Origin: Cavia porcellus
Lineage: Eukaryota > Chordata > Mammalia > Rodentia > Caviidae
Assembly: GCF_034190915.1 (NCBI RefSeq)
Contig: NW_026947509.1
Coordinates: forward strand, 29,520,767-29,584,766
DNA: 64,000 nucleotides
Reading direction: 5' to 3'
In this document: piece by piece, positions 34,161-45,505 of the stretch
Layout of the letters: each line of letters begins with the position of its first letter
Position numbering within the stretch: position 1 is the stretch's first letter
Program-made: the position numbers and the translations under genes
Notes under the pieces: generated by a model
Told to the model about the DNA's origin: nothing
What the model saw: only the letters and a program-made list of their open reading frames with translations
Database searches by the model: none

Positions 34161-35717
34161 CAACTGCAGTTATGGCAGGAGGGGTCTGAGCCTTCCCTCT
34201 GTGCCCAGCCAGGGCCCCTGGTGCTGAGCTGGCTCTCCCGGACCGTGTGCTGCTGAACAGCAGTATCCAGATGGGACTGGCCACACATGGTGGGCCAGGT
34301 AGGGTCCACAGGGGCAGGCGCACACCCAAAAGGAACAGCAGGGGGCAGCATGCCAAAGGCCACTGCACTAGGCTGCCGGGGTCCCAACACCCACCCAGTG
34401 GTACAGCTCTCAGTTCTAGCCAGCCAGGCTGCTGGGGATTAAGACTTAACCTGTGGCCATGGACCCAAGCTCTGGATACAGTGTCCCATGCACCTGCTAG
34501 ATATGTCCTTTTATGACGCAGGCACACCTTTCTCCCTCCCACAGGCATGATGTGGCGCCATGCTGACATGATGGCTTGGACTAGAGCAGCCACCCTGATC
34601 ACAAGGGTTGGAAGTACTCCAAGGACAGAGGGGAAGGTAGGGTGAGCCCATTCCTGGTAATGGGAGCACATCACAGGTCCCAACTGAGTGTGAGAAACCA
34701 CCAGCAGCTGTGTGGGCCACCGTTATTCTGGGCTGTGTCTCTTATGGCAAAACTCTGCAAAATTCTTTCCATACTTGCCCAGCCACACGCTTTTATAAGA
34801 GGTTCTCAAGAGGGGGCGGGTACTGAAATGAAGTGCTGGACCCTAGGGGGCTGCACAGTGCTGAATAATCAGCTGGCGACTGACCAATGCCAAGCTTGCC
34901 CAGTCTTCATTTTTCCCTACTGTAAGCAAGGTTGTGAATCACATCACAGGTTTCAAGAATCTTTCTGCATGGCCTTGATATCTTCCTTAAGATCAGCCCC
35001 GACTGATTACTCTCTCGAGTGTCCAGTTTAACACGTCGGGAGTCTCAGGGGCCCCACGGAGGTTGCTGACATGGAGCAGCCATCTTTGTCAGGGGGTCAG
35101 GGAAGCTGTGCCTCACCCAGCTGCTGGGGAGCTTGGCCAGCAGTGGCTGTGAGCTTTGCCAGGCTCACCAGCCCCAGAATGGAGCAGGGCCTCAGGATTC
35201 ACAGCTCAGGATTCACATTCCCCAGGATTTACAGCTCAGACACCTAACAAACACTCCACAGGCGAGGAGGAGCTCCAGCCTGGCCATCTGAAAACAACAG
35301 TGCTGTCCCCGCCCTGCTGATTTGGGACAAAGGAGGTGGTAAAATCTCCAGTTTCAAGCTCTATGTTAGAAGAACATATCAGAATACGAATAAGAATACT
35401 TACACTAGAATTTAAGAGTGACTTTCCCCTCTAAGAAAGGCCAGGACAGCATGTGACCCTGGCGACCTCACAGGGAAGTCTGCAGGTTGTGACAGGTGTG
35501 CATGGCCTTGGGCTGAGACAGTTTATCTGAGATCTTTATCAGAGACCTTTCATGCCTGGGCCAGGGTGACAGGAGTGCATGTTAAAGATTACACTCTAGA
35601 AGTTCCAGGTGGTGGCATCCACACCTGGACTTCTCAGATAAAAGGAAGACCAAACCCCACAGCCAGACTCCCAGTTAGCAGAGAGTTCGGGACCCAGGCC
35701 CACCCTGCTGGGATTAC

Positions 35718-35830
35718 CTGCCGGGTAGGGGCTGCTGGGGTTCCCCCAGGCTTCCTGCATGGCCTCCGTCATGACCTGGATGACCTCTGGCTCCAGCGGT
35801 GTGGTCGCATTGTAGTCCATGTATACCTGC
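35718..35830 (-). CDS. SCLY: SCLY coding exon 2
   Basis: 113 nt, phase 2 in and phase 1 out: [20 protein letters not shown] then [17 protein letters not shown]. Two acceptors are possible; CCACCACAG before GCAGGTATAC keeps phase with exon 1 and gives [10 protein letters not shown]. Donor G|GTAATC. Confidence 0.95.
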
Positions 35831-35979
35831 CTGTGGTGGGAAAGCGGGGCACATAGGAGTGCTGCTGGGGATCGCATGGGGGTGGTGCTCAGGGCTCCCT
35901 CCTCCACGGGACTTGGAAGCATGTCTTCTAACAGTCTACTCCTGGCTTGCCAGTTGTGGGTTTTTATTGTTGTTTTTCT

Positions 35980-36120
35980 TTTTGGGAGGTTAAGGTCTTC
36001 CTATATAGTCCAGGCTTGAACTCTCTGTGTAGCCAAGGGTGGCCTCCAACTTCAAGTGATCCTCCTGCCTCAGCCTTCCAAGTACTGGGATTACAGGCAG
36101 GTGCCACCATACCCGGCTGT
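35980..36120 (-). repeat. B1/Alu-like SINE, antisense
   Basis: GTGTAGCCAAGGGTGGCCTC, CTCCTGCCTCAGCCTTCCAA, TACTGGGATTACAGGCAGGT on the plus strand. Confidence 0.9.
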
Positions 36121-37065
36121 CAGTTGTGTTTCCACACATGCAGAAGTTCACAATTTCTCCCTCCCACAGGTAGGACTAGAGCGTGTGGGCCCAGATTACC
36201 CTCCCAAGAGAGCAGCATGTCCTCAGGAACTTTTTGTGGGCTCCCAATCTCCACCAGTAGCTTTTCTTATTCCCTGGTCCAAGGCTCCAGGGCTGTGGGC
36301 GTCCATTTCCTGCCCAGGCCTTCTCTTAAGGTGGCCTTACCTAGAATGACGCCACTGCACCTGCGGTTTCCATGTTGTGCTCCCTGTCCCCTCCCAGCAT
36401 CTGCCCTCCTATCCCCAGACAGCACTGTCATTGAGGAAAGTTTCTCTGGGACCCTCATCACCAGTACCAGAAACCTGTAGTCCTACCTCCCTGAGGGAAC
36501 CTCACCTGATACCAGCCACTGTTTTACTTGGTTTTAAGGTCAATGGCCTGTAAAGCCACCCACACGAAAACACAAGAACAATTATTAATGGCAGCTGGAG
36601 ACTGGAGGGGGAGGGGACGGAAAAAGAATCACGCTGTGTTATGCACATGGAGCAGGTCCCCTCTATGAATGTCACTGTCCCATACTACAAACAGCTGATA
36701 ACAAAATTCTTTTAAAGCTAGAGACCAGGCACAATATGTGCATTAATTTGCTCTGCCTTTGCTCTGGGCCACACAGAGCCCTGAGCCACGGTTCCAGACT
36801 AGTACTGCATGGGTCTTGTCTCAGCACCATAAATAACTAAGGGTTCCAAGCTGCCCCAAGTGACTGCTGAGCTCATCGGTGGCTCGGATGTTCAGGTTAA
36901 CATGTCAGAGACAACTTCGCTCCACTGTTAGCTACTTCCTTAAAGTGCTCCCGTACTGGATGGAAAGCTCAGCCTGTCTCCACTGCACAACGCCAGGCCA
37001 AAGTGAAAGTGCAACTCACCAGGGGTTCAGATTTTAAAGTCAGACTCACAGGTGAGTATGCGCAT

Positions 37066-37066
<1 letters not shown>

Positions 37067-37133
<67 letters not shown>

Positions 37134-37135
37134 AT
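37067..37135 (+). repeat. (CT)n(CA)n compound microsatellite
   Basis: About 20 CT dinucleotides followed directly by about 12 CA dinucleotides. Likely polymorphic. Confidence 0.97.
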
Positions 37136-37610
37136 ACAAGCACAGCTCTCACATCGAACGAAGGTGTGCGCAGGGCGGTTGCACGGCCCCCTGGACTGGA
37201 GGAAGTAGATTCAAACAGGGATGAGTACAGCACCCTCAGCACAATGTGGTCACCCTCCCTCACCCACTTCCCCGTTTATCACAAGAGGTCCTTAGCCCCC
37301 ACCTTCCTCCCCTGAACACCCCCACCATCTGAGATGGCCCCTATCTCCAGGAAGCAGTTGGAATTTTTAAACACAGAATTAAAACCCATAGCCTCGCCAG
37401 ATCAGACCTTCACGCCCTCCTCCACCCTCGGGCGCTCCTGGCTCCCCAAGGACCCTCCCAGCTCCCCAAGGATCCTAGCTGCCCAGAGTGGGGACTTGCA
37501 GCGCTGCCGGACCCAGCTCCCGCGCCACTGAGGTCTCCGGCCTCCTGAACGTCACCTCTCAGTAGCTCTCAGGAATTCCTGGGAGACACTTTAGCCAGGG
37601 AACTCACAAC

Positions 37611-37815
37611 CGCAGTGACAACCCCGACCCCGAGCGATCACCCTGACTCTGGACCGTCAAGATTGACCTCCGAAATCGAGAGTGCCCTCCAACCACTAAT
37701 GATAACCTCGATGTCGAGAGTGACAACTCTGGCGCCAGGATGACTACCCTGATCCCAAGGGTAGTCACCCTGAACCTGACGATGACCCTGACTCCAGAAG
37801 CGACCGCCCCGACCC
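37611..37815. repeat. Degenerate ~21-bp minisatellite in SCLY intron 1
   Basis: Roughly ten diverged units of form (C/T)G(A)TGACNACCCTGANCCC AG(A)G lie end to end. Clear examples are near 37618, 37640, 37703, 37723, 37741, 37763 and 37784. CpG is retained in many units. It starts about 100 bp inside the first intron. Confidence 0.7.
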
Positions 37816-37839
37816 ATACCCTCAGCCCCGCGTCGGCCC

Positions 37840-38560
37840 CCTCCAACACCTAGCCCGTAGCGTCCTAGGGCTCCCCACGGAGGCGCGGGCGGCTCCCTGC
37901 TCCCCAGGCGCGCACCTCTCCGACGGGCTCTTCTCTCGGCGGCCGCCGGGGTTACTCCCCGCGCGTCCTCGTCCCCGCGCGTTCCTCGCGGGTGCCACCT
38001 CCTCCATCGCGGCCTTACTCCTCCTGCCCCCTGCCCTCGGTGCACAACTTGGGGGCTCGAGAGCCACGGGGAGGCGGGGGCCACAGGCCCACATCCGGAT
38101 TGGCTGAAGGGGCGCACCTCTAGTCAATCCGCTAACTCCAGAGGCGGGGGAGGAGAAACAGCAGGATGATTGGTCATGCGCGGTCAGGTGACGGCCTGGG
38201 GCACCGCCCCCACTTCCGGGAGCCTGGGCGCCCCAGTGTGCGCTAAGCGCTGCTGGCGGGTGGGTACCTGATCCCTGGCCTGGCAGCTGCGGTGCTCGCC
38301 TGCCGCTCTCCGCGTCTCCTGCGGACCGTGAGTCTTTGTGAGAGCCAAGCCATGCGTCTCCACTCTACGTTGTAAATTTGGCTTGGAGAAAAGTGCCGGG
38401 ACGCGCGGTGCAAAGTTTGGCCCGGCAGCAACTGGGGTTGTGCGCGAGGCAGGGCCGGGCACCGCGCGGCGTCCCCCAAGACAGGCGCCTTGCGCACCTA
38501 GACCCAAGTGCCTACATAGAAGTGCGATTCTGCCGGCCGGGTGCCCGCCACTTCCCGGGC
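37840..38560 (-). promoter_or_regulatory. SCLY CpG-rich promoter
   Basis: Dense CpG block around the SCLY first exon. Upstream of the ATG are two CCAAT boxes in transcription sense (ATTGG on plus at 38099-38103 and 38169-38173), a GC box near 38204 and an ETS-type ACTTCCGG at 38212-38219. No TATA box is seen. The composition suggests a broad housekeeping promoter, possibly firing both ways. Start sites are not determinable from sequence. Confidence 0.75.
37916..38007 (-). CDS. SCLY: SCLY coding exon 1 with start codon
   Basis: 92 nt: MEEVAPARNARGRGRAGSNP then GGRREKSPSE and two bases of Arg31. The ATG at 38007-38005 has G at -3 and G at +4. In-frame ATGs at 38094 and 38127 exist upstream without an intervening stop. 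The chosen start gives 446 aa, near the human length, and its end (SPSER) matches the known SPER-type junction. Donor AG|GTGCGC. Confidence 0.88.
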
Positions 38561-39067
38561 GATTTTGATGGGGTGAAATGAGACGGCCATTTCTTAGCTG
38601 TGTGGTGGCTAAATTGGAGTAGACAGGCGGCAGGACGGATGGGGCTGGCGACCAGGGTGTTGGTGCCTTTGTCTGGGGTGGTGGAGGAAGCCCGGATCGT
38701 CTGGGGCCCGTCGCCCCAAGCTGGCTGGGGAGAGGAGTAACCCCGAGCTTGCGTCTGATGAAGACGCCACTGCTCTGGTTTAGCACAGCTTCGGTCCTCA
38801 ATCGTGAGTTGGGCCGGCACAACGAATTCACTGATTCAACTGGAGAACTCTCATTAGGTGGGCTCGCCGTCCACTTTATAGAGGGGGAAACTGAGGCACG
38901 TGAGTTCATACCAGGTCTCGCGCACGCAGGGGCGACGGGCCAGGACGGGGACTGGATGGCTAGGCTGCAGGCCGGGGTTTCACGCATCTTCTACGGGAAG
39001 TTTGACGCGGTGCCTTGGAGCTGCGTTTTTCATGTCCCCACGCTTCAGTGGGTTTATAGTGTGCATC

Positions 39068-39171
39068 GGGGCTGGGGATTTAGCTCAGCGGCATAAGCGC
39101 CTGCCTTGCAAGCAGGCAGTCGTGAGTTCGATCCCCGGTACTAATAAAAAGCAAAAAGACAAAAAAAAATG
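39068..39171 (+). repeat. ID SINE, near-intact
   Basis: GGGCTGGGGATTTAGCTCAG, then CCTTGCAAGCAGGCAGTCG and GAGTTCGATCCCCGGTAC, with an A-rich tail. The 13-bp direct repeat TATAGTGTGCATC flanks it at 39055-39067 and 39172-39184. Confidence 0.96.
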
Positions 39172-40560
39172 TATAGTGTGCATCAATTTGTTTTCGCTTT
39201 TTTCTTCAGAGGCCTCTGCTTTGCTGCGGACGTGATTACCAGGCACCCCCCCACCCACCCACCCACCCAAGCGTGCTCATTGAGGGGCTCTGGGCTGTCT
39301 CCCCGGCTGGATTTTAGGGCTTCATCTTACTGGGACCCTCAGCACCTGCAGCATCTGATCTCTCTTCGAATGGTCCCCTTCACTGATGCGGTTTTCTTCT
39401 AGCACTGAACTTCCCTCTGTTCTCCACCTCCATGAGCTGTTTCAATGCTCTTTTCGCTCTTATTTGTCATTTATTTGCCATTTCTGGGTCTCTGTTGACT
39501 GCTTACCCACCAACCACAGGCCACATTTCTCTCTCTGTGGGCTTTTCGGTTTCCTACTGAATGACACACTGCATCTTACCTGGCTGGGCTGGGACCTGTT
39601 AGACTGAAGACTGCTGCAGTCACCGTGGACTTACACGTGGAGGGGACAAGAGCCTTTACCTGGTTCTCCATAGCAGTCACATCTCTGACCACATACAGCA
39701 TGCATGTTGTGTCGCCTGGTCTTCCTCAAACCACCTTGTACTTCAGTGCTGCAGGACTGGGGCTGGATTCAACCTTCCCACCGAGCTCCGCTCACATACT
39801 GGACCAGTCTCAGTGGTCACTGCGCTGCCCAACCCAGGCCAGGTCATTCCTACACCCAAGCCAGTTCTCCCCAAGTGAGGAAACCTTACCTGCACTCACT
39901 TGCCTGTTACTCCCACTCCAGCTGCCCCATGTTTGAGTAGCACTTTGGATCATCGGAGAGTGTAAGTTTAACATAATCATTATCTATGACTTGTAAAAAT
40001 TCCTTCTACCAGCTCCTTTGTTTGCAGAGCCTCACTCTATACAGATGGTTTTTATTCACCTGGCTTCCGCTGAGATCTTGATTTCACTTTCCCAAGAGCA
40101 GTGTTGGACTCAGAGCTCATGACTGGCAGCTGCTTTCTTGGGCATGGCATTGGGCCCCTGCCCCTCCTGCTGCTCTCCTGGCTGCCCTCTTGGTGCTTGC
40201 AGGGGACGCACTCACTGTGACCATGGCTGTGCTGTCCTCCTGGAATGTTTCCTGACACCATGCTGGGCAGCCCCCCACCCCAGCCCCTATGCTGTGGAGC
40301 CTGCTCTGTGGACTAAACTGGGCCAGAATGAACTTTACCTTCCCTAAACTGTGGGTGCTGCATCTCGGTGCCAAGGAATGACAGTGCCAAGTCCCCCAGG
40401 TCAGTCTCCTTGGCCAGGAAGCCTCGGTCCATGTTAGTTGGTTGTCTGAGTGCAGCTGCAGCTCCTCACAGCTGGTCAACCTCAGCCTCAGCCTCGTCAG
40501 AGGGCATGGGAGCAATGCAGGGAACTGGGGTCACCAGGTGGACATTAAAACAAGGTGCAG

Positions 40561-40683
40561 GTGGGGGCTGGGGATTTAGCTCAGCGGCATAAGTGCCTGC
40601 CTTGCAAGCAGCCAGTCGTGAGTTCCATCACTGGTACCAATAAAAAACGAAAAAGACAAAAAAAAAAAAAAAAAAAAAAAAAA
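40561..40683 (+). repeat. ID SINE with long poly(A)
   Basis: Near-intact ID element with an A-tail of roughly 27 uninterrupted A at its end. The direct repeat AAGGTGCAGG flanks it at 40552-40561 and 40684-40693. The long tail suggests a recent insertion. Confidence 0.94.
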
Positions 40684-41029
40684 AAGGTGCAGGGACTGAG
40701 ATTGCAGCGTGGAGCTGGGACATGGAACCCCTCTGCTCCAAGGGTGGGGAGGCCTACCCTCCTGTCACTCACGCCTGTGTGGCAGCCACAGAACCCTGTA
40801 GCCATGCCCTAAGCCCTGGTTGCAAGCCATCTGTCCACCTGCACTGGGAACTCTTATCCCCAAGGAGCTGACAAGAGCTTACAGGAAAAGCTCGAGCTTG
40901 GAGTTTCTGGCAGTGAACAGAGGGACATGAGGCCACAGTTTTAAGAGTTCTTTCTACAGATGCACAGAAACAAATTCTCGCACACTTCACAAATCCACGG
41001 TCTGCAGATGTTACCCTCCAAGGTGGTTG

Positions 41030-41135
41030 GTTTCTTTGAGATGGGCGTGTGGCGTGGCCCAGGTAGGCCCATAATTTATGATCCTCCTGCCTGAGGCCCC
41101 TAGTGTTGGATTACGGGTGAGCACCACAGCACATG
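41030..41135 (-). repeat. B1/Alu-like SINE, antisense (degraded)
   Basis: CTTTGAGATGGGCGTGTGGC, ATCCTCCTGCCTGAGGCCCC, TGGATTACGGGTGAGCACC on the plus strand. Confidence 0.75.
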
Positions 41136-41627
41136 GCTACCACGCAGCTTCCCATGGCCCCCAGTCAATACTCTGAAAACAGTAAATGGGAAAGCAGAGC
41201 CAGTTCGAGGCCCACATGTGCGCAGCAAGGGGTGGCTGTCCTGCCTGAGCCCCTCAGAGGCTGCTCTGCAGCCTGCTGCCAGTGCACGTGTATTGCGCAG
41301 GGAGGGTCAGAGGTGCCAGCCTGCTTCTTGGGGGAGGGCTAGTCCACGGGCCAGTGCTCTGAGCAGTGGGTCACCGGTGAGCAGGCTGACTGGAAGCAGC
41401 AGACCATGGGTGGGAGCCTAAGCAGATGTTCAGGGGGTCCAGCTGCCCAGGGCCAGCCTCTGAACCACCCAAATCCCACTAGGACAGGTCAGTTGGGAGT
41501 GTGTGGCATGGAGCCCAGAGGCCAGAGCTGGGGGCTGAGCCTGGCTGTGCTGCAGGGCAGGGAGGGCAGCCTACCTCTGGATTTCTGCTCGATAGAATGG
41601 ATGACTCAGTTACCTGGAAATCCTTTT

Positions 41628-41738
41628 AAGGCAGGGCCTTACTGGGTAGTTCAGGCTGGACTTTAGCTCACAGTGACCCTCCAGCCTCAGTCTCCTGAGT
41701 GTTGGGATCATAGTGGCAGATGCCACTGCACCTGGCTT
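41628..41738 (-). repeat. B1/Alu-like SINE, antisense (degraded)
   Basis: TTACTGGGTAGTTCAGGCTG, CTCCAGCCTCAGTCTCCTGA, TTGGGATCATAGTGGCAGAT on the plus strand. Confidence 0.8.
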
Positions 41739-42236
41739 TGAAATGTCACTTTAAAGGAGTTACTATCTGAAAATGAGGGGATTTCTCTACAGCACAAACA
41801 CTGCAGTGAGAATGAGGGCCTGGTGTTCTGCCGAGTGTGGTCCAGAGTGCAGTCTTTTACCCGCATGGAACACATCTGACCACAGCACCACAGGCCCTGC
41901 TACCCTTTCTTCTACAGCCAGAAAGGTCCACCGGAAAGGCCCAGCCCAGGGTATAGGAGTGGAACTGCAGTGGAAGAGGGTGTCTCGGGGATTGGCTAGA
42001 AATGTGGGTTCCTGTCTGCCCTGCCTTTCCTGCCGTGCACCAGCTTCAGACCATTGCCAGACCCCAGCTGTGACGCACACAATTCCTGACCTGAGCAGGA
42101 GCAGGGACCGCACTGCCACCAGGGCCAGGTTCATCTTGCCATCAGGTCTCAAGAACAGCAAGTGGATGTAGGGGCTGGCAGCTAGGAGGCTGCAGTGGCT
42201 ATGAGTGTCAGGTAGGCAGCAAATGCAACCAGACAA

Positions 42237-42242
42237 TTTATT
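42237..42242 (-). terminator. Candidate UBE2F poly(A) signal AATAAA
   Basis: TTTATT on plus equals AATAAA on the UBE2F strand, about 1.0 kb past the stop, followed downstream by a GT-rich stretch (TTGTCTGGTTGCATTTGCTG). An earlier non-canonical site is possible, so the true end is uncertain. Confidence 0.5.
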
Positions 42243-43239
42243 CCACATTTGAGTTCATGGTTCAATGTCTAAATGCTTCCTGTGGGCAGGGCTTGCCTCT
42301 GGATGAGCTAACTTAGCTGAGCACGGAACCAACCTGCAGGTTCCCCTACCCCCAGCCCTCAGGCACACAACCCAGGGACTCGGCATCAGGCTGCAGTGGG
42401 CCCATCACAGATCTCTCGGGAAGAAGGCCTGGCACCGTGACAAGCAGCTACTGACTCCAGTCCTGTGACCACTTCGGGACAACTAGCCCCTGCCTGGTCC
42501 AGGATGCCTGTGGGAAAGGCCCCCTGGCTTTTTGACTGGTATCACTCACATGAGCGTCCACTCACATTGGGGCTCCAAGGTGTCCCGGCACCTGAGGACC
42601 CAACAGCATGAACTGGTGTCCATGAGCCAGGCCCAGCTGTGTCTGGACAGAATGGGCCATGTGGCTTTCAGAGCTTGTTTGTATTTTTGTCGGTGTTGCT
42701 CAACCCCACAGCCTTCTGTCTGCTCTTTATAATGAACATACAAACTAAGTAGAAAAAAATAAAAGCATTAAATTGTACAAATTACAAATCTGTTCCAAAA
42801 TATACTTACATTAAATAAAATGCACATTTCAGTAAGAGCTACAGTGAATGACTAGGCATTCAGGGAAGCTTCACATCTAGGCAGGGCCAACATTCATGGA
42901 GGAAGCTAAGAGGATGTGTGTCGGTCACAGTGTGTGCGGCTCTCGCTGCCCACCGTGAGGACACTGGATGCATCATCATCACTGTGCGGGGGCCAGCACA
43001 CCACCCACCTGGGCAGCACAGTTTCGGGGGCAACATGTTAAGGGAAGCAGACAACGCTCAAGAGCCCGACACACTTTCGTGCTGTATTTATGCTGTGTGC
43101 CCCATCTACAGTGGGCAGTCGGGAGGACCGTCGTTGCCAGGACAGTGCAGCCACAGGGTGGGGACGTCCCACAGGGCCGAGGGAGCTTGAGGACGGGAGC
43201 AGGGCTGCGCCATCGCTGGCCGCCAATGTCCTCCCTGTA
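42243..43239 (-). other. UBE2F 3' UTR (inferred)
   Basis: About 1 kb between the stop and the candidate AATAAA. It includes an AT-rich block at 42730-42845. No SINE was recognised in it. Confidence 0.5.
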
Positions 43240-43290
43240 TCATCTGGCGTAGCGCTTGATGTAGTCATCCACTTTATTCCGGAAGTCCTC
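43240..43290 (-). CDS. UBE2F: UBE2F terminal coding exon with stop
   Basis: 51 nt, phase 0: EDFRNKVDDYIKRYAR then TGA at 43242-43240. Acceptor TTTCCTCCAG. Confidence 0.97.
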   Translation of the reverse strand, partial: EDFRNKVDDYIKRYAR

Positions 43291-44851
43291 CTGGAGGAAA
43301 GAGCAGGCAGTGAGGTCACCCTGGGCAGACGCTGGGTGCCCTGTGGGGCTGGGCAGACCAGGTCTGGGTGCCTGTGCAGAGCACAGCCGGCAGTGTGGTC
43401 CCCGGCCTGACTCCCTTGGGGCTCAGTGCTCCCCACTGTGCCACCCTATCCCCACAGGCCAGCCCAGGGGGAGGTAGGGTGCTGGGGGCAGGGCAGCTTT
43501 CTCTACCTGGGCCATTGCTCCAGGAGACTCCCATGGGACTGAGTCAAAGTGACCTGAAATGCTACACAGCCCACCCTATCCAGGGCAATGACACAGAAAA
43601 CACCCCAGGATGGGCCAGTGAATGGGAAGGTGCCACCTGCGGGCCACCAGGCACTGGGCTCTCGAGACACTGGATCAGCATAGGCAGCCTCTCCAGCATG
43701 GCTCTCCCAGGCTGGGACAGCTCCTGCCTGTCACCAGCTCCTGCTCTCAGGGTGAGAAACAGCAGTGCCCTGCCCCAGGTGATGGCTGTGGCAGAGGACT
43801 GGCCTGGTCAGAGACCTGTAGCAATGGGGCTGTGCACCCAAAGGCACACCCATCATCCCCAAGGCCAGGCCACGCTGTACACTCAGCAGGAAGTACTGCA
43901 AATCCCAGGCTGTAACTCTCAGAGCTGAGTCCCCTAGCCCCGTCACCTGCCCTTGGGACAGAAGGCTCTGTCTTAGCCCCTCCCTCTCTGCTCGCCTCAC
44001 CCAGCCTAAGTCAGGGAAAGCCCAGTGCCAGGCCCAGGAGGAGCCTCTGGTGCAGGACAAATGCTGAGGGTCTGAGCTCCAGGGGGCCTAAGGCAGGCTG
44101 GGTGATGGTGGCTGAGGAGAGCTGCTTTCTCCCGCCATCCTCCCCAGGACAGGAGTGCCAGGACTAGCTTGGCTCCCCCGCCCCTTCTTCCCAGGGGGCC
44201 TGTACAAGCACTCTTCTGGAGCAGTGTTCTTGATGCACTGCTCACTGGCTGGCAGCAGGCCCAACGGAGATGGACAGAGCTGTGTTCCCGGGCTGAGGTT
44301 TGGGCACCCTGGCTGGGCACCCCCAGGCCAGAGAAGTCTCCTGAGGGCAGGGGGAAGCAGTGCCTGCCAGCCGTGCTGCATAAAAAACAGCCGCAGAGGC
44401 TAAACAGAGGACGTGCATTGGCTGGGAGCCAGGCCCAACTTCCAAGACACCTTCTGAGCACGCTAGCAGCAGGCAGCACGGCAGACCCCTCCTCACAACT
44501 GGAAAAATCTCCTGGGGAGAAACCCCAATGCCCACCAAGGAGAGAATGGTTTTTAAAAAGGCAGGGTAGACCGCCTTCCAGAATGTTAAGGCAGATGTGG
44601 AAACAAAGCCGAGTTCTGTGTGGTAGGTCACGTAGAGGGAAAGGGTTAATTTTAAAAAAAGGAACAGAAGATGAAGAGTAATGGCCAGGATCACACAGTG
44701 TGAGTTAGTGGAAGTCGGTGCTAGGAACAGAGTGCAGGAACTGGAAGACACCTCTGCCACTGGCCTGTCCTGTGCCCAGGGGAAAGGAGACTGCACGAGT
44801 AAAGTCTGCTTCCCCCTGGCCTCAGGCTGGAAGGGGCTATCTCAGGCTTAC
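43291..44851 (-). other. UBE2F last intron
   Basis: 1.56 kb; no SINE or extra exon recognised. Confidence 0.75.
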
Positions 44852-44914
44852 CTTGTCCCGCAAGTGGTGTTCTGCAGCTTCGATATTCAGTGGGTCATCG
44901 AAATTCAAGAGATC
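44852..44914 (-). CDS. UBE2F: UBE2F exon (residues 149-169)
   Basis: 63 nt, phase 0 to 0: [20 protein letters not shown] then K. Acceptor CCTTTAAG; donor AAG|GTAAGC. Confidence 0.97.
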
Positions 44915-45505
44915 CTTAAAGGAGAGAAACCAGAAGTGAACACCGGAAATGGCCCACTGTCCTGCTGTCTAAGCTGTCCCTTGAAGTAGCAACAGGAATC
45001 TCCACGGCACATACCAGGCTGCTGGGGAGAGCCGAGGACCCCAAGGGAACTGAGTCCTCCCATTGTAGGGGCACCGAGCATGTGGTGCCTTCCCTGAGGT
45101 GTGGGCAGCTGCCGGAGTTGGGGTTGCTTATACATGGCTGCAAACCCGGGTGAGGGGACTTAGTATTTCCAGATCAAAGCCCTGTGCTCTTTTTTAGACT
45201 CAACCATTTTCCTCTCAGCATCCTCGATGGCTGGCACATGTGCCCCTTTCTCTCTGACCTCGCTGACCTCCCTGAGTGCCCTCTCACAGCCTGGGGGATG
45301 TCACTGGGGGCCAGCCCTATGTTGGCAGCAGGGTCAGGCCACCCCCATGCCCAGAACACATCTGGACTTCAAGCAGTGGCCTACCCATCTCACCCATGCA
45401 CTGCTCTCCCACCAGCTCAGCAAAGTCTGCTCTTCAAGACACTGCTTTTACAAAGTGTCCACAGTGATGGGTCACTGCGAAAACATCTTCAGCAATTATA
45501 GTAAA

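Larger units (their letters stand above)
33226..35717 (-). other. SCLY intron 2
   Basis: 2.5 kb; holds antisense SINEs at 33545-33650 and 34003-34160, and a small tandem of CTCAGGATT(C)ACA units near 35190-35238. Confidence 0.75.
35831..37915 (-). other. SCLY intron 1
   Basis: 2.1 kb; holds an antisense B1 SINE, a (CT)n(CA)n microsatellite and, just inside the donor, a degenerate CpG-bearing minisatellite. Confidence 0.8.
22166..38007 (-). other. SCLY: SCLY gene (selenocysteine lyase), complete
   Basis: Selenocysteine lyase (EC 4.4.1.16) is a cytosolic PLP enzyme of the class-V aminotransferase/NifS fold. It splits L-selenocysteine into alanine and selenide, returning selenium for selenoprotein synthesis. 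Twelve coding exons (92, 113, 101, 181, 128, 165, 107, 37, 84, 103, 76, 154 nt) give 446 aa, against 445 in human. Visible landmarks: [16 protein letters not shown] (33-48), TSGGTESNN (97-105), [10 protein letters not shown] (232-241), the PLP-lysine site TIVGHKFYGP with Lys260 split from its neighbours by an intron, and the catalytic Cys389 in [10 protein letters not shown]. All junctions are GT-AG with continuous phase. A CpG-rich promoter lies above it and UBE2F is upstream on the same strand. The gene looks intact. Confidence 0.97.
38561..42236. other. Intergenic region between UBE2F and SCLY
   Basis: About 3.7 kb with two young ID SINEs, two degraded antisense B1-like SINEs and a short (CCCA)n run (39245-39270). 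No gene was recognised. In human, transcripts reading through from UBE2F into SCLY are known across the matching interval. Confidence 0.7.

Noticed and set aside
39068..39171. Possible tRNA gene (A-box and B-box present)
   Set aside because: The tRNA-like part is followed by an A-rich tail and flanked by a target-site duplication, so it is a retroposed ID SINE. The same applies to the other ID copies.
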